64,000 nucleotides of DNA from CAWKKW01 sp963850345 (GCA_963850345.1 CAWKKW010000011.1:124001-188000), one strand, 5' to 3'; positions 1 through 8,557 are shown, counted from the stretch's first letter. Made by a program: numbers and translations. The notes: a model not told the origin generated them from the letters alone.

Positions 1-151
1 AACAGGGCGGTACGCGCCCCGCCGACGTGGAGATAGCCGGTGGGCGAAGGCGCAAATCGAACGCGAGGTGTTTTGTGGGTGTCTGGCATCAGAGTGGGTG
101 TCAACTACTGATGCTAGGCAGCGCCATTTGTCACGTCAAGTTGACTACGGT

Positions 152-430
152 CTAGCGCAGAGGTTGAAAGCTGGATGGCGGCTGACCCTGAGCCAGCATG
201 GGAACCTGGTCAATCGGAACCACGCGCCACTGAGAGAATGCGACCACGTACAGAATGATGATGTTCGCCAAGGGCACCAGCATGAGCAGCGTGAGCCAAG
301 GGCTGAACCCCGCCTTCTTGAAGATGAACCAGTAAGGAATGATCATGATGACGAACATGACCAGACCAAAGATCATGAAAATGCCCAGCATCGCGCCCAG
401 TTGGGCGGGATCAAAGTGTTGAGGGTCCAT
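152..430 (-). CDS. Small membrane protein, paralogue of the protein at 1562-1819
   Basis: This 92-residue protein has two hydrophobic segments, about residues 13-34 and 43-65, separated by a short FKKAGFSPW turn. It ends in a polar Pro/Gln-rich tail, so a small inner-membrane protein is likely. The block from the KKAGF(S/T)PW motif to LYVVAFS.W is nearly the same in the 85-residue protein encoded at 1562-1819, so the two are paralogues flanking one TPR gene. A GGGAGA stretch sits about 8 bases before the ATG. No catalytic motif is visible. I do not recognise a characterised function. Confidence 0.7.
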   Translation of the reverse strand: MDPQHFDPAQLGAMLGIFMIFGLVMFVIMIIPYWFIFKKAGFSPWLTLLMLVPLANIIILYVVAFSQWRVVPIDQVPMLAQGQPPSSFQPLR

Positions 431-567
431 GAGAGGGTCTCCCGGATTTCCCCGCTAGAGTACTGGAGCTATCTCAGCGCGACAAGGACGGAATGGATTG
501 CGGAACCGGCCTGCGCAACCGGTGACTGCGACTGCGCTCGGCGCCGGCTGCCGACATCTTTCAAGCC

Positions 568-1551
568 CTAATGCAGGCTGCTTAGGAACTGCCAAAAATC
601 CGCATTGACCTGAAACCTTGAAAACGAATCATCCTCTTTGGGATTGGGTAGAGTCTCGCCCGGCAGCGTATTCTGCTTTCGGTCGAATGCCTGCTGCAGG
701 TGGACTCGCGCGTCCGTGAGGTTGTCTTCTTCGGCATCCGCGCAGGCCAGATTGTAGTAGTACATCGGATAATCCGGATCGCGCTCGATGGCGGCCTGGA
801 AGACTGAGCGCGCCTTCGCCAGATTGCCGGAAGAGCCATAGGCCAGACCCGTCTCGTCGGCAAGAATGCGCTGCTGCGTTCGGTTCTGCAAAGAGGAGGG
901 GGGAAGCAGTGCGAGCGCCTTCTCCAGAATGGGCGCGGCTTCACGGAACGACCGATGGCGGTAGAGGATCTCGCCATACACCAGCAGATCGCTAGAGTCA
1001 GGATCGTGTTTCGGGTCAAGAGCGAAGTTGGCGAACAACTGCTGCACCCGGGCATTGTCAGCGCCTGCCTTGCCGTCGTCGGAATAGACCTGCAGATCCG
1101 CGCACTCTCCGCCGCTTGCGATGAAGCCTCGCACGATGACCGGCCTCTGGCCTGCCTGACCGAGAAAGTTGTAGGTGTCTTCGGCAAGGTCCAGACCACT
1201 CGGCTGCTTGTTTTCCGTGCTGTTCACGATGGTCACCGATGGATCATCGTGCCGCTCTCCGTCCATGATCAGGTCGCGGCATTTGGCGCTGGTGAAATCG
1301 GACTGCCGCGGATAGCTTCTGAGAAACAGCAGCAGCTCGAGATGCGCGGCGTTGTCTCGGGCCCGCACGCCGATCTCGCCGCCGTCGGGACGGGCAGAGG
1401 TCTGCACGATCTTGAAGCTCTCAGGAGCGCGAACACTGGCCTGCCCAGCAAGATTGGGCAGCACGAGCTGGATCGGCTCTTCCTTGCCTTGGGCAAACGC
1501 AGCGGTGATGGCGAGGCTTAGAATTCCCGCACAGGCGGATCTACGATGCAT
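568..1551 (-). CDS. Exported TPR-containing protein
   Basis: The 327-residue product starts with a signal peptide of about 20 residues (MHRRSACAG...AAFAQG), so it is probably periplasmic. The first half is a beta-rich region with no family I recognise. The second half (about residues 190-300) holds at least two TPR-like helical pairs, including LLVYGEILYRHRSFREAAPI and a copy around YYYNLACADAEEDNLTDA. TPRs are protein-protein interaction scaffolds; the partner is unknown. The gene lies on the same strand as the two small membrane protein genes that flank it, with only about 10 bases to the upstream one, so co-transcription with 1562-1819 is likely. Confidence 0.8.
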   Translation of the reverse strand: MHRRSACAGILSLAITAAFAQGKEEPIQLVLPNLAGQASVRAPESFKIVQTSARPDGGEIGVRARDNAAHLELLLFLRSYPRQSDFTSAKCRDLIMDGERHDDPSVTIVNSTENKQPSGLDLAEDTYNFLGQAGQRPVIVRGFIASGGECADLQVYSDDGKAGADNARVQQLFANFALDPKHDPDSSDLLVYGEILYRHRSFREAAPILEKALALLPPSSLQNRTQQRILADETGLAYGSSGNLAKARSVFQAAIERDPDYPMYYYNLACADAEEDNLTDARVHLQQAFDRKQNTLPGETLPNPKEDDSFSRFQVNADFWQFLSSLH

Positions 1552-1561
1552 GCTCTCTGGC

Positions 1562-1819
1562 CTATCTGGGGGGCAGGGGCGTATAGCTGGCCGGGGTCAT
1601 ATACACATCAGGCCGGCGGCGCCAATCGGAAAACGCGACCACATACAAGACCATGATATTGACCAAGGGCACGACCATGAGGAATGCGAGCCAGGGCGTG
1701 AATCCGGCCTTCTTGTAAATGACCCAGAACGGCACAATCATGAGACCAGCAACTATAAAAATCGCGAACGGCAGAATCCTCGAAGCCATGTGAATTACGT
1801 GCAGTGTTGCAGCATCCAT
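1562..1819 (-). CDS. Small membrane protein, paralogue of the protein at 152-430
   Basis: The longest open frame runs upstream to 2383 and crosses trmD, but the real start is the ATG at 1819. It has an AAAGG ribosome site 7 bases upstream and gives an 85-residue protein whose layout matches the paralogue at 152-430: two membrane segments around YKKAGFTPW, then LYVVAFSDW and a Pro-rich tail. It is divergent from trmD, sharing a 171-base promoter region. The function is unknown. The pairing with the downstream TPR gene suggests one small envelope module. Confidence 0.7.
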   Translation of the reverse strand: MDAATLHVIHMASRILPFAIFIVAGLMIVPFWVIYKKAGFTPWLAFLMVVPLVNIMVLYVVAFSDWRRRPDVYMTPASYTPLPPR

Positions 1820-1990
1820 GCGTTTACCTTTCCATCCTGCGCTTGAGCTTAGCCAATTTGCGCGAGGGGAGCAAACCAGAAAAGTTGCAGTGACAAGCAG
1901 CATTCGCGTACCAATAGCCAAGGTTGGCAGCGCTATCAGAAACCTTGATTCTGTGGAGCAAAAGCGCCGGTACTGGTTGGGGAGCAAGTT

Positions 1991-2830
1991 ATGCGATTCG
2001 ACATCATCACGATCTTCCCCGGCCTGTTCGCCGGATTCTTCGAACATGGGGTCGTGAAGCGTGCAGTCACGTCCGGTCGGCTCGCAATCCAGACGCACGA
2101 CCTCCGCGACTACACCCATGATCGTCATCGCACAGTCGACGATCGGCCATTCGGCGGCGGCGAAGGCATGGTGTTGAAACCGGAGCCGCTCACGGAAGCC
2201 ATCGAGTCGATCGGGATCACTGCCAAGTCGGAACGGGATCTTGAGCGCGAATCGGTGATTCTGCTCTCGGCCCAGGGTGCGCGATTTGACCAGTCGATGG
2301 CTCGCGATCTGGCGAGGCTCGAACGCATCGTGCTGGTCTGCGGGCGCTATGAGGGAGTGGACGAGCGCGTCAATGCGCTTCACGCCGACCGCGAACTGTC
2401 CATTGGCGATTACGTGCTCTCGGGAGGCGAACTGGCCGCCGCCGTGGTGCTGGACGCGACCATGCGGCTGATTCCTGGCGTGCTGGGGAACGAGGCTTCA
2501 AGCCAGTTCGAGAGTTTCGGACGAGCCGATGCCGCGCTCGGTCGCGAGAGCGGGGAGGGCGAGCCACCGAGTTCCACGCACGGTGCCGGCGGGCTCCTCG
2601 ACTATCCGCACTACACGCGGCCAGCGGAGTTTCGCGGAATGGCAGTGCCGGAGGTCTTGTGCGGCGGCAATCATGACCAGATTCGCCGCTGGCGGCGCGA
2701 GCAGGCGCTGGCCAAGACGCTGCGAAACCGACCGGATTTGCTGCGAAACGCGGAGCTCAGCGCCGAGGATCGCGAGTACCTGAAGGGTCTAACGCTGCTT
2801 CAGGAGCAGGCCGATCGCGTCAGGCTCTAG
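1991..2830 (+). CDS. trmD: tRNA (guanine37-N1)-methyltransferase
   Basis: TrmD transfers a methyl group from S-adenosylmethionine to N1 of G37 in tRNAs that read certain Leu, Pro and Arg codons, preventing +1 frameshifting. The 279-residue product opens with MRFDIITIFPGLF and carries the TrmD signatures GGGEGMVLKPEP, GRYEGVDERV and IGDYVLSGGELAA of the trefoil-knot SAM site. Length is slightly above the usual 240-260. GGGAG lies 6-7 bases before the ATG. In many bacteria the order is rpsP-rimM-trmD-rplS; here rpsP and rimM are absent upstream and a lipoprotein gene separates trmD from rplS. Confidence 0.97.
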   Translation: MRFDIITIFPGLFAGFFEHGVVKRAVTSGRLAIQTHDLRDYTHDRHRTVDDRPFGGGEGMVLKPEPLTEAIESIGITAKSERDLERESVILLSAQGARFDQSMARDLARLERIVLVCGRYEGVDERVNALHADRELSIGDYVLSGGELAAAVVLDATMRLIPGVLGNEASSQFESFGRADAALGRESGEGEPPSSTHGAGGLLDYPHYTRPAEFRGMAVPEVLCGGNHDQIRRWRREQALAKTLRNRPDLLRNAELSAEDREYLKGLTLLQEQADRVRL

Positions 2831-2919
2831 AGGGAGTCTTCGACAGCAGCGCATCAAACCAGCCGGCCGAAGAGTGCAGGCTGCCGTTTCTGCATCTTAT
2901 CTCGCAGGAGATAAAGGAA

Positions 2920-3543
2920 ATGCGCACATCCAACCTCATGAGCCTGGCTGTATGCGGGATGATCGTTATCGCGACGGGCTGTAAGTCCAATACCGTCGAC
3001 AAAGACAGTTTCAAATCGGCTTTGAACAACTACTACAGCAGCCGACACGACTGTGTCTGGACCGCTCCTGTAAAGTTTCCGGCACAGGCGGATGCCTCGA
3101 ACGACGAACAGACCAAGGGCTTTGACGCCCTGACGGATGCTGGATTGCTAACGCGCAAGGCGGAGGAGAAGAAGCGTTTCCTGATTGGTTCGAAGCAGGT
3201 GACGGACTATGACGTCTCCGACAAAGGCCGCGCCGTGTGGACAGTGGACCAGTCCCAGCCTGGGTATGGGAACTTCTGCTTCGGACATCGCGAAGTGACG
3301 AGCATCGACACTGTGACGCCCAGTGGAAACCAGGATGGCACCCAGTTCAACGTCTCCTATCACTACGGCCTGACCGGGGTGCCGGACTGGGCCAGTTCAG
3401 CAGAGATGAAAACTGCGTTCCCCAAGATCGCCTCCGACATCTCGGCCCAGCAGACGGCGACAGCCAACCTGGTCAAGGGTAGCAATGGGTGGCAGGTGGG
3501 AAGCGTGAATCCTGCGGCCGATAACTCTGCGATGCCACAGTAA
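2920..3543 (+). CDS. Predicted lipoprotein of unknown function
   Basis: The 207-residue product has a classical lipoprotein signal: a short charged N-terminus, a hydrophobic stretch, and a lipobox ending IATG-Cys at residue 21, so the mature protein should be membrane-anchored. The rest is soluble, with two further cysteines (HDC and NFCFG). I recognise no domain with certainty. An AAAGGAA ribosome site directly precedes the ATG. It follows trmD by 89 bases and is followed by a strong hairpin (3561-3594), so it probably ends the trmD transcript. Confidence 0.75.
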   Translation: MRTSNLMSLAVCGMIVIATGCKSNTVDKDSFKSALNNYYSSRHDCVWTAPVKFPAQADASNDEQTKGFDALTDAGLLTRKAEEKKRFLIGSKQVTDYDVSDKGRAVWTVDQSQPGYGNFCFGHREVTSIDTVTPSGNQDGTQFNVSYHYGLTGVPDWASSAEMKTAFPKIASDISAQQTATANLVKGSNGWQVGSVNPAADNSAMPQ

Positions 3544-3560
3544 CGGCTTTTATAACTCGA

Positions 3561-3594
3561 CCTCAGATGGCGCAGATGTCAGCGCCACCTGAGG
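3561..3594 (+). terminator. Hairpin after the lipoprotein gene
   Basis: A 13-bp stem (CCTCAGATGGCGC, loop of 8, GCGCCACCTGAGG) with a single A/C mismatch starts 18 bases after the stop codon. No U-tract follows, so it may be a weak terminator or an mRNA-stabilising structure. It separates the trmD-lipoprotein unit from rplS. Confidence 0.55.
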
Positions 3595-3632
3595 CGTAAG
3601 CAATCAGCCCAGCGCCTGCCGTGACGCTTGGC

Positions 3633-3661
3633 GTGGCAAATACCTGGTTTTCATGTAAACT
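3633..3661 (+). promoter_or_regulatory. Candidate sigma-70-type promoter of rplS
   Basis: GTGGCA (3633-3638, 4 of 6 matches to TTGACA) and TAAACT (3656-3661, 4 of 6 matches to TATAAT) are separated by 17 bases, and TG directly precedes the -10 box. A start point near 3668 would give a leader of about 25 bases before the rplS ATG. Read by eye only. Confidence 0.4.
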
Positions 3662-3693
3662 GAGAGTTCTGAATCAATCGCTAGGAACGAGTC

Positions 3694-4047
3694 ATGTCTA
3701 TTCATCCAGTAATGCAACGACTTGCCGATAAGTTGAGCCGTACCGATCTTCCCAAGTTCGCTCCGGGAGACACGGTTCGGGTGCAGGTCAAGATCAAAGA
3801 AGGCGATAAAGAACGCCTGCAGGCTTTTGAAGGAATCGTGATCGGCCTGAAAAGCGGCCCCCAGGGCAGCTTTACCGTCCGCAAGATGAGCTTTGGCCAG
3901 GGCGTCGAGCGCATTTTCCCGTTTAATTCGAAGGTAGTGGACAAGGTCGAGAAGATTCGTTCGGCCCGTGTTCGTCGCGCCAAGCTCTTCTATCTGCGGG
4001 GACTTCGTGGCAAGGCCGCACGTTTGAAGGAAGTCGAGCGCAGCTAG
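3694..4047 (+). CDS. rplS: 50S ribosomal protein L19
   Basis: L19 sits at the interface of the 30S and 50S subunits. The 117-residue product matches the family in length and order: an N-terminal helix (MSIHPVMQRLADK), then FAPGDTVRVQVKIKEGDKERLQAFEGIVIG, SFTVRKMSFGQGVERIFPFNSK and a basic tail with RVRRAKLFYLRGLRGKAARLKE. AGGAA lies 8 bases before the ATG. It stands alone between two hairpins with its own candidate promoter, rather than being directly coupled to trmD. Confidence 0.97.
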   Translation: MSIHPVMQRLADKLSRTDLPKFAPGDTVRVQVKIKEGDKERLQAFEGIVIGLKSGPQGSFTVRKMSFGQGVERIFPFNSKVVDKVEKIRSARVRRAKLFYLRGLRGKAARLKEVERS

Positions 4048-4073
4048 CTGACTGGCAGCAGCCAAACGATTTT

Positions 4074-4109
4074 GAAAACGCCTCGGGACACGCGTTCCGG
4101 GGCGTTTTC
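4074..4109 (+). terminator. Rho-independent-type terminator of rplS
   Basis: GAAAACGCCTCGG and CCGGGGCGTTTTC form a 13-bp stem with one G-U wobble around a 10-base loop, 26 bases after the rplS stop. The stem ends in GTTTTC. Its symmetry means it could also act on the arsM transcript coming from the other side. Confidence 0.75.
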
Positions 4110-4222
4110 GCGTGCATTGCGGAAAATCTGCGTCGGGAGAATGGACGCGGGCCCTCACTCAAGCCGTAGATGCGCGCTCTTTGCCTGGTCGAGCGATCAG
4201 GCAAAGAGCGATGAGGCATCTT

Positions 4223-5134
4223 TCAAGCGCAGCAGGTCGGACCACAGCAGGACCCGGTTGCTGAGGCTGCTGGCTTGACCGCGTAGACCTTTACGCTGGC
4301 CGCCGCCGCATTGACGTCATGCGTCGCGAGCAGGCTCGTCAGCTCGTCGTGAAGGGACGCAGCCGGAGTGCAGCAGGCCTCCCCAATCTGGGCGAACGGA
4401 CTGTCCTGCTCCATGCTTGGAGAGCAGCAGCCCGCCTGGTTCTCGACCTTAGCGTAAGCATTCAAGTCGGCTCCGCTGTCGACCACGTCGACGTGCTCAA
4501 AACCGGCCGCCAGCAATCCTGCTCGATAGTCGTCCATCCGAATCGCCCCGGCGATGCAGCCCACATATGCGGCCATACTTTTGGCCAGTGCTTCGGGTAG
4601 TTCCTGCTTCAGGGCAATATCGCTGATCGCAACCCGTCCACCGGGCTTGAGAACACGCGCTATCTCGCGGAAGACTGCAGGTTTGTCCGGCGCGAGATTG
4701 AGCACGCAATTGGAGATGACGCAATCGACCGACGCGTCCGGTAACGGAATCGCATCGATCGTCGACTGCAGGAACGCAACGTTGGTGTATCCGCCGGCCG
4801 CGGCATTCGCACGCGCCCGATCAATCATCGCCGGAGTCATGTCGACGCCGATCGCACGGCCTTCCGGGCCTACCATCCTGGAAGCCAGAAAGACATCGAG
4901 GCCGCCACCCGAGCCCAGATCCACGACCACCTCTCCGCGGCGAATGTGAGCGGTAGCGGTCGGATTGCCGCAGGACAAGCCCATGTTTGCCTCGGCAGGA
5001 ATCGAAGTGAGTTCCTCAGGCGTGTAGCCGAAAGCCTCGGCCACAGCCTTCACTCCCGCGTCGTCGCTCGAGAGAGAACTCTCGGCAACTGCTCCGTACT
5101 TGGACTTCACTGATTCCAGAATCTGCTCGGCCAT
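4223..5134 (-). CDS. arsM: Arsenite S-adenosylmethyltransferase
   Basis: ArsM methylates trivalent arsenic using S-adenosylmethionine, yielding volatile or less retained species. The 303-residue product has the ArsM fold: MGLSCGNP near residue 55, SAM motif I VVDLGSGGGLD, ISNCVLNL, and YVGCIAGA. These include the cysteines that bind As(III) in characterised ArsM proteins. After the catalytic domain there is AGCCSPS, a GEACCT segment and a terminal SCCGPTCC cluster, giving an unusually Cys-rich tail. GAGG precedes the ATG by about 6 bases. It is divergent from arsR, with operator-like repeats between. Confidence 0.93.
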   Translation of the reverse strand: MAEQILESVKSKYGAVAESSLSSDDAGVKAVAEAFGYTPEELTSIPAEANMGLSCGNPTATAHIRRGEVVVDLGSGGGLDVFLASRMVGPEGRAIGVDMTPAMIDRARANAAAGGYTNVAFLQSTIDAIPLPDASVDCVISNCVLNLAPDKPAVFREIARVLKPGGRVAISDIALKQELPEALAKSMAAYVGCIAGAIRMDDYRAGLLAAGFEHVDVVDSGADLNAYAKVENQAGCCSPSMEQDSPFAQIGEACCTPAASLHDELTSLLATHDVNAAAASVKVYAVKPAASATGSCCGPTCCA

Positions 5135-5151
5135 GTCAACCTCTAGGGAAC

Positions 5152-5193
5152 AACATATTTGCTAAAGCGACTATATGTCTTTGCGAACATATT
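5152..5193. promoter_or_regulatory. Candidate ArsR operator between arsM and arsR
   Basis: The 80-base divergent intergenic contains AACATATT twice (5152-5159 and 5186-5193) and a perfect inverted repeat ATATGT-N8-ACATAT (5173-5178 and 5187-5192). ArsR/SmtB repressors typically bind AT-rich inverted repeats of this sort. Placement over both promoters would allow arsenite-controlled derepression of both genes. Confidence 0.6.
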
Positions 5194-5214
5194 CGTCAAG
5201 GCGTATAAATAGTC

Positions 5215-5634
5215 ATGGCGACAAAGACCTCCACATTCGATATGGAACGCTTCTTTCAAGCCTTAGGCGACAACACGCGCTTGCGACTGCTGAACCTAAT
5301 GCGGGACCAGGAGATCTGCGTCTGCTACTTCGTGGAGATTCTGGAGCAGGGGCAGCCCAAGATATCGCGGCATCTCGCATATTTACGTCGCGCCGGAGTT
5401 GTGGAAGCTCGCCGCGAAGGTAAGTGGATGCATTACCGGATCGTGACCCCGCGCAATCCCGGGGCTGCGCAGGTCTTGCGGCAGACGCTTGCATGGCTGA
5501 AAGAAGAGAAGCCGATGCAGGCTGACTTCGCGCGACTCTCTAAGGCGTGCTGCAGGCCGGCAAAGTTCGTAGGCTTGCAAGGGGCGCCTCTGCCGAGTGC
5601 GGTTCCCGCCGCCACCACACCTCAGGCTCGCTGA
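5215..5634 (+). CDS. arsR: ArsR-family arsenic-responsive repressor
   Basis: This 139-residue protein is a winged-helix ArsR/SmtB regulator. After FFQALGDNTRLRLLNLM comes EICVCYFVEIL, whose CVC pair corresponds to the As(III)-binding cysteines of the classical ELCVCDL motif, followed by the recognition region QPKISRHLAYLRRAGVV. A second Cys pair (SKACCRP) occurs near residue 109, as in ArsR types that use C-terminal cysteines. Only a distant AAGG precedes the ATG, so translation may be weak or nearly leaderless. It is divergent from arsM, which it probably represses together with itself. Confidence 0.92.
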   Translation: MATKTSTFDMERFFQALGDNTRLRLLNLMRDQEICVCYFVEILEQGQPKISRHLAYLRRAGVVEARREGKWMHYRIVTPRNPGAAQVLRQTLAWLKEEKPMQADFARLSKACCRPAKFVGLQGAPLPSAVPAATTPQAR

Positions 5635-5793
5635 TCACGGCAAACCCATATCGTACGGGTTATCGACACTCTTTCGGCCGGCACTCGTTGGAAGAACCGG
5701 CTGGACCTGCTCCCACCCATTGGCGATAGGGATCGAACGAAGGTCTTACAATACCTGCAGACTTGCGCTCACGTCAGCCAGAAAAGGAAACCT

Positions 5794-6486
5794 ATGCCGA
5801 TCCCGAATTACAGCGTGCTGAAGGGAAAGCCAACTGCAGGCAAGGTGGTGAAGGGAAAGGGAACGCATTACCAGATCACGGTTCAGGCGAACGGAGGGCC
5901 CTTCACCGTAGCGGTGAACATCGAGTCTACAGACGGCTCCGAGGTTCTATACGAGATCGACCACATGTTTACGCCGCCGGACAGTGATGCGCTTGGCGCT
6001 CTTGCTACGGGAATCACTCCTCTCTCCAGCGCACCAGGCGGCCTGGCACTCGACTTCGTGCGGGAACAGGTAAATGGGCATCCGCTTGTTACAAAAGCCG
6101 AGTTGACTCTGCTGCCAGTGATGAGTGGCGTTGCAGGTGCGACGAAGGCTAAGGCACCACCGCTTGACTCCAGAACTCTCCGCGCACAGGCCCTTTCTAA
6201 CGCCATCACGACCCTGATCGGGAAGGCAATCTCCGACGGAAATACCACCATCTATGCCTTTGGAAGTGCTTACGCGGATGCAGGCCGGGTCGACGGCATT
6301 CACAACATTCACATGAACCAGGGGAATCCGAACCCTGGAAGCTTCGCGGCAGACAATGGAATATGGCAGGATGGTGCGATGTTCCTCCAGATGCCCACGT
6401 TGAACGCCTCGCCTACCTGGGTCGCAGTCTTTATAGCTTTTCAGACAGAGTCGTGGAATACGAACGACCAGGGAGATCCGGTGTAA
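5794..6486 (+). CDS. DUF2278 (YukJ-like) protein
   Basis: The 230-residue product matches the YukJ/DUF2278 family by its opening NYSVLKGKPTAGKVVKGKG and by the late GRVDGIHNIHMNQGN motif followed by an acidic/aromatic tail. The family is cytoplasmic and of unknown biochemical function. AAAGGA lies 5 bases before the ATG. The gene is isolated: arsR is upstream on the same strand 159 bases away, and the glycosidase gene runs convergently 22 bases downstream. No signal peptide or membrane segment is seen. Confidence 0.85.
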   Translation: MPIPNYSVLKGKPTAGKVVKGKGTHYQITVQANGGPFTVAVNIESTDGSEVLYEIDHMFTPPDSDALGALATGITPLSSAPGGLALDFVREQVNGHPLVTKAELTLLPVMSGVAGATKAKAPPLDSRTLRAQALSNAITTLIGKAISDGNTTIYAFGSAYADAGRVDGIHNIHMNQGNPNPGSFAADNGIWQDGAMFLQMPTLNASPTWVAVFIAFQTESWNTNDQGDPV

Positions 6487-6508
6487 CTCGGCCGAGGCCG
6501 ATTGCAGC

Positions 6509-8557
6509 CTAAGGAACGAGTTCGTTTGCGTTCACCGGCTGCGTCTGCTGCATGTACTCGATGAGTCCAAGTAGCGCGCCCCAATGATAGAAGCGGTCGC
6601 TGTTGGCCACGTCATCGCCACTTCCAGAGAGAGCATTGTAGTTTTCGTGCACGTGACCCTCGGTGCTCCATTCGGGCTGAAATACTTCGAACGATTTCTG
6701 CGCAAATTCTTCGGTCACTTTCGGCTGGTCGTAATTGCGCAGCCCGAGATAGACAAGATAGTTCATCGGTCCCCAAATCCTTCCCCGCCAGTAATCCTGA
6801 TCTTTGAAGGCCGGGTCATTGCGAGCGATGGAGGGCAGGATCCACTTACCCCAGAACTCTTGCGGGTTGAGCAGATGCTCCTTGATCATGCGATCGGCCT
6901 GTTGCGGTGACGCAGCCCTGGCCAGCAGAGGATAGAAGTTCGTCGGCGAGAGGCGCATATTGAATATGCCGGAATGCAGATCCTTGTTGAGAAACATACC
7001 GGAATCTTCGCTCCACAGCGTGGCGAGCTTCGCGCGATAGCGAGCGCTGCGATCTTTCAGCTCTTTCGCTTCAGCCGTTTTCTGCAGCGCCTCAGCCATG
7101 TCGGCCAATGCGTCACAGTCCGCGATATACATGCTCATGAGTCCGACGTCGGCATACTCAAGTACGTGCGTTTTTGAGTTATACGTCGAATCGTCATACA
7201 TGGGGCTGTTATCCAACCCCGACTCGAGAATGGCGCCCTGGCGAGTGCCGCCAGTGTGGTCGTCGAGATTCGGCGGCTGGTTCCGCCCGTCACTGCCCCA
7301 CGTCATGTAACCGTCGATGTCGCGATGCTCGGCCCACCAGCGGTTCCAGAGCAGAAGCGGCGCGAAGGTGTCCTGAAGCAGCCAGCGGTCATGAAACTTG
7401 CGATACAAACCAAGCACGGTGATCGCGCCCACGGGAGGCTCGGAACGATCGGAACTCTTCCAGCCTCCGGCCCTCGCATAGTTGGGAACAAAACCAGCCG
7501 CAGTCTCTTCGCGAAGAGTCTCGATCGCGTCGGAGTAGGCCAGATCTCGATCGCCAATGGCCGCGAGCGACGCTGCGAAAAAGGTGTCCCAATCGAAGAT
7601 GACGTACCCGCCCCAAGCGACACTCCACACTCTGCTGACGGGAGAGACCACCCGACCTTTTTCAGGCTCATAGATCGTGTCCCATCCCAGTGTGGTCTGG
7701 ATCGCATCGGCCGTGGGAGCGCTCTTACGGGCGGACTGGACCGTCTGTTCGTAGGCTTGGCGTTGCCGCTCTACAATGCTCTGGATCTCCGCAATGGTGC
7801 GCGACTTGCCTGTACTTATGCCGACTGGCTCGCTAAGATCAGCAGCGAAGTACGGTCCCTCGACTGGAACGCTGATGCTTTGTGCTCGCTGTGACTCGGC
7901 GTGGACCTGACTGTTCGCAGCACAGGTGCAATAAACCTGGACTGTGCCAAACGTGCTGTGCGCCTCAATCGCAGTCGGAGTCTTCTCCGATCGTCCCGGC
8001 CGATCCCAAAGGTAGTTCACCGAGAAGATGAGGGTCGGCGGCAGATTCGGCTGCGGCTGTGAAGGCAAACGCGTCGCCAGAATGACGACCTCCTTGCCTT
8101 CGTGCGCGCTTTGGATTCGCATCGAGTGGTTCTTCCAGGAGAGCCGGAGATCGGTGTAGCTTCCGTCCCAGGAGTGCGGCCCGGGAAAGACTTCCTCCGC
8201 CTCGGGCGTTCGCCTGCCAATCAAGGCATCCGACAAGAATGCGTCACCCCATGCCGTAGTGTTCTGTTTCACTCCGATGTGAATCGCAAGCCCGTCGGGC
8301 AAACGCACGTGGGTCGTCACGCTGTGAACGTCCCAGGTATTCCAGCCCTGCGCCAGGCGAGCCTGCACAGCCTCGTACTCTGAGGAGCGTGGAGCCTCCG
8401 TGCCATTGGGCCCGCTGAGCCTCGAGGACAGCGTTGGAGTGGCGTGCGATGCAGACACAGGGGAAGCGGATTGAGCCCGGCCGATGAAACTTACGCCGGC
8501 AAACGCCATCGCAAACAGCAGGACACTCCTAATGCTTCGCATCCACCCTTTATACAT
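6509..8557 (-). CDS. Exported GH63/GH37-like (MGH1-type) glycoside hydrolase
   Basis: The 682-residue protein begins with a signal peptide; the ATG six codons in (8542) gives an equally good one (MRSIRSVLLF...RAQS). An N-terminal beta-rich region of about 280 residues precedes an (alpha/alpha)6-barrel typical of trehalase and GH63 enzymes. The barrel carries WDTFFAASLAAIGDRDLAY, GFVPNYA, LYRKFHDRWLL, DNSPMYDDS, and near the end GRIWGPMNYLVY and GHVHENYNALSG. The last, with a conserved Glu, fits the catalytic base. The substrate is probably an alpha-linked sugar such as a glucoside or mannosylglycerate; this is family-level inference. It is convergent with the DUF2278 gene. Confidence 0.82.
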   Translation of the reverse strand: MYKGWMRSIRSVLLFAMAFAGVSFIGRAQSASPVSASHATPTLSSRLSGPNGTEAPRSSEYEAVQARLAQGWNTWDVHSVTTHVRLPDGLAIHIGVKQNTTAWGDAFLSDALIGRRTPEAEEVFPGPHSWDGSYTDLRLSWKNHSMRIQSAHEGKEVVILATRLPSQPQPNLPPTLIFSVNYLWDRPGRSEKTPTAIEAHSTFGTVQVYCTCAANSQVHAESQRAQSISVPVEGPYFAADLSEPVGISTGKSRTIAEIQSIVERQRQAYEQTVQSARKSAPTADAIQTTLGWDTIYEPEKGRVVSPVSRVWSVAWGGYVIFDWDTFFAASLAAIGDRDLAYSDAIETLREETAAGFVPNYARAGGWKSSDRSEPPVGAITVLGLYRKFHDRWLLQDTFAPLLLWNRWWAEHRDIDGYMTWGSDGRNQPPNLDDHTGGTRQGAILESGLDNSPMYDDSTYNSKTHVLEYADVGLMSMYIADCDALADMAEALQKTAEAKELKDRSARYRAKLATLWSEDSGMFLNKDLHSGIFNMRLSPTNFYPLLARAASPQQADRMIKEHLLNPQEFWGKWILPSIARNDPAFKDQDYWRGRIWGPMNYLVYLGLRNYDQPKVTEEFAQKSFEVFQPEWSTEGHVHENYNALSGSGDDVANSDRFYHWGALLGLIEYMQQTQPVNANELVP

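Noticed and set aside
1..571. Open plus-strand frame from the window start to 571
   Set aside because: It is antisense to the small membrane protein gene at 152-430 and its sequence is compositionally odd (RQRHLSRQ, HDDEHDQTKDHENAQ) with no family match.
1820..2383. N-terminal extension of the small membrane protein frame up to 2383
   Set aside because: It crosses trmD on the other strand. The ATG at 1819 has a good ribosome site and matches the paralogue in length.
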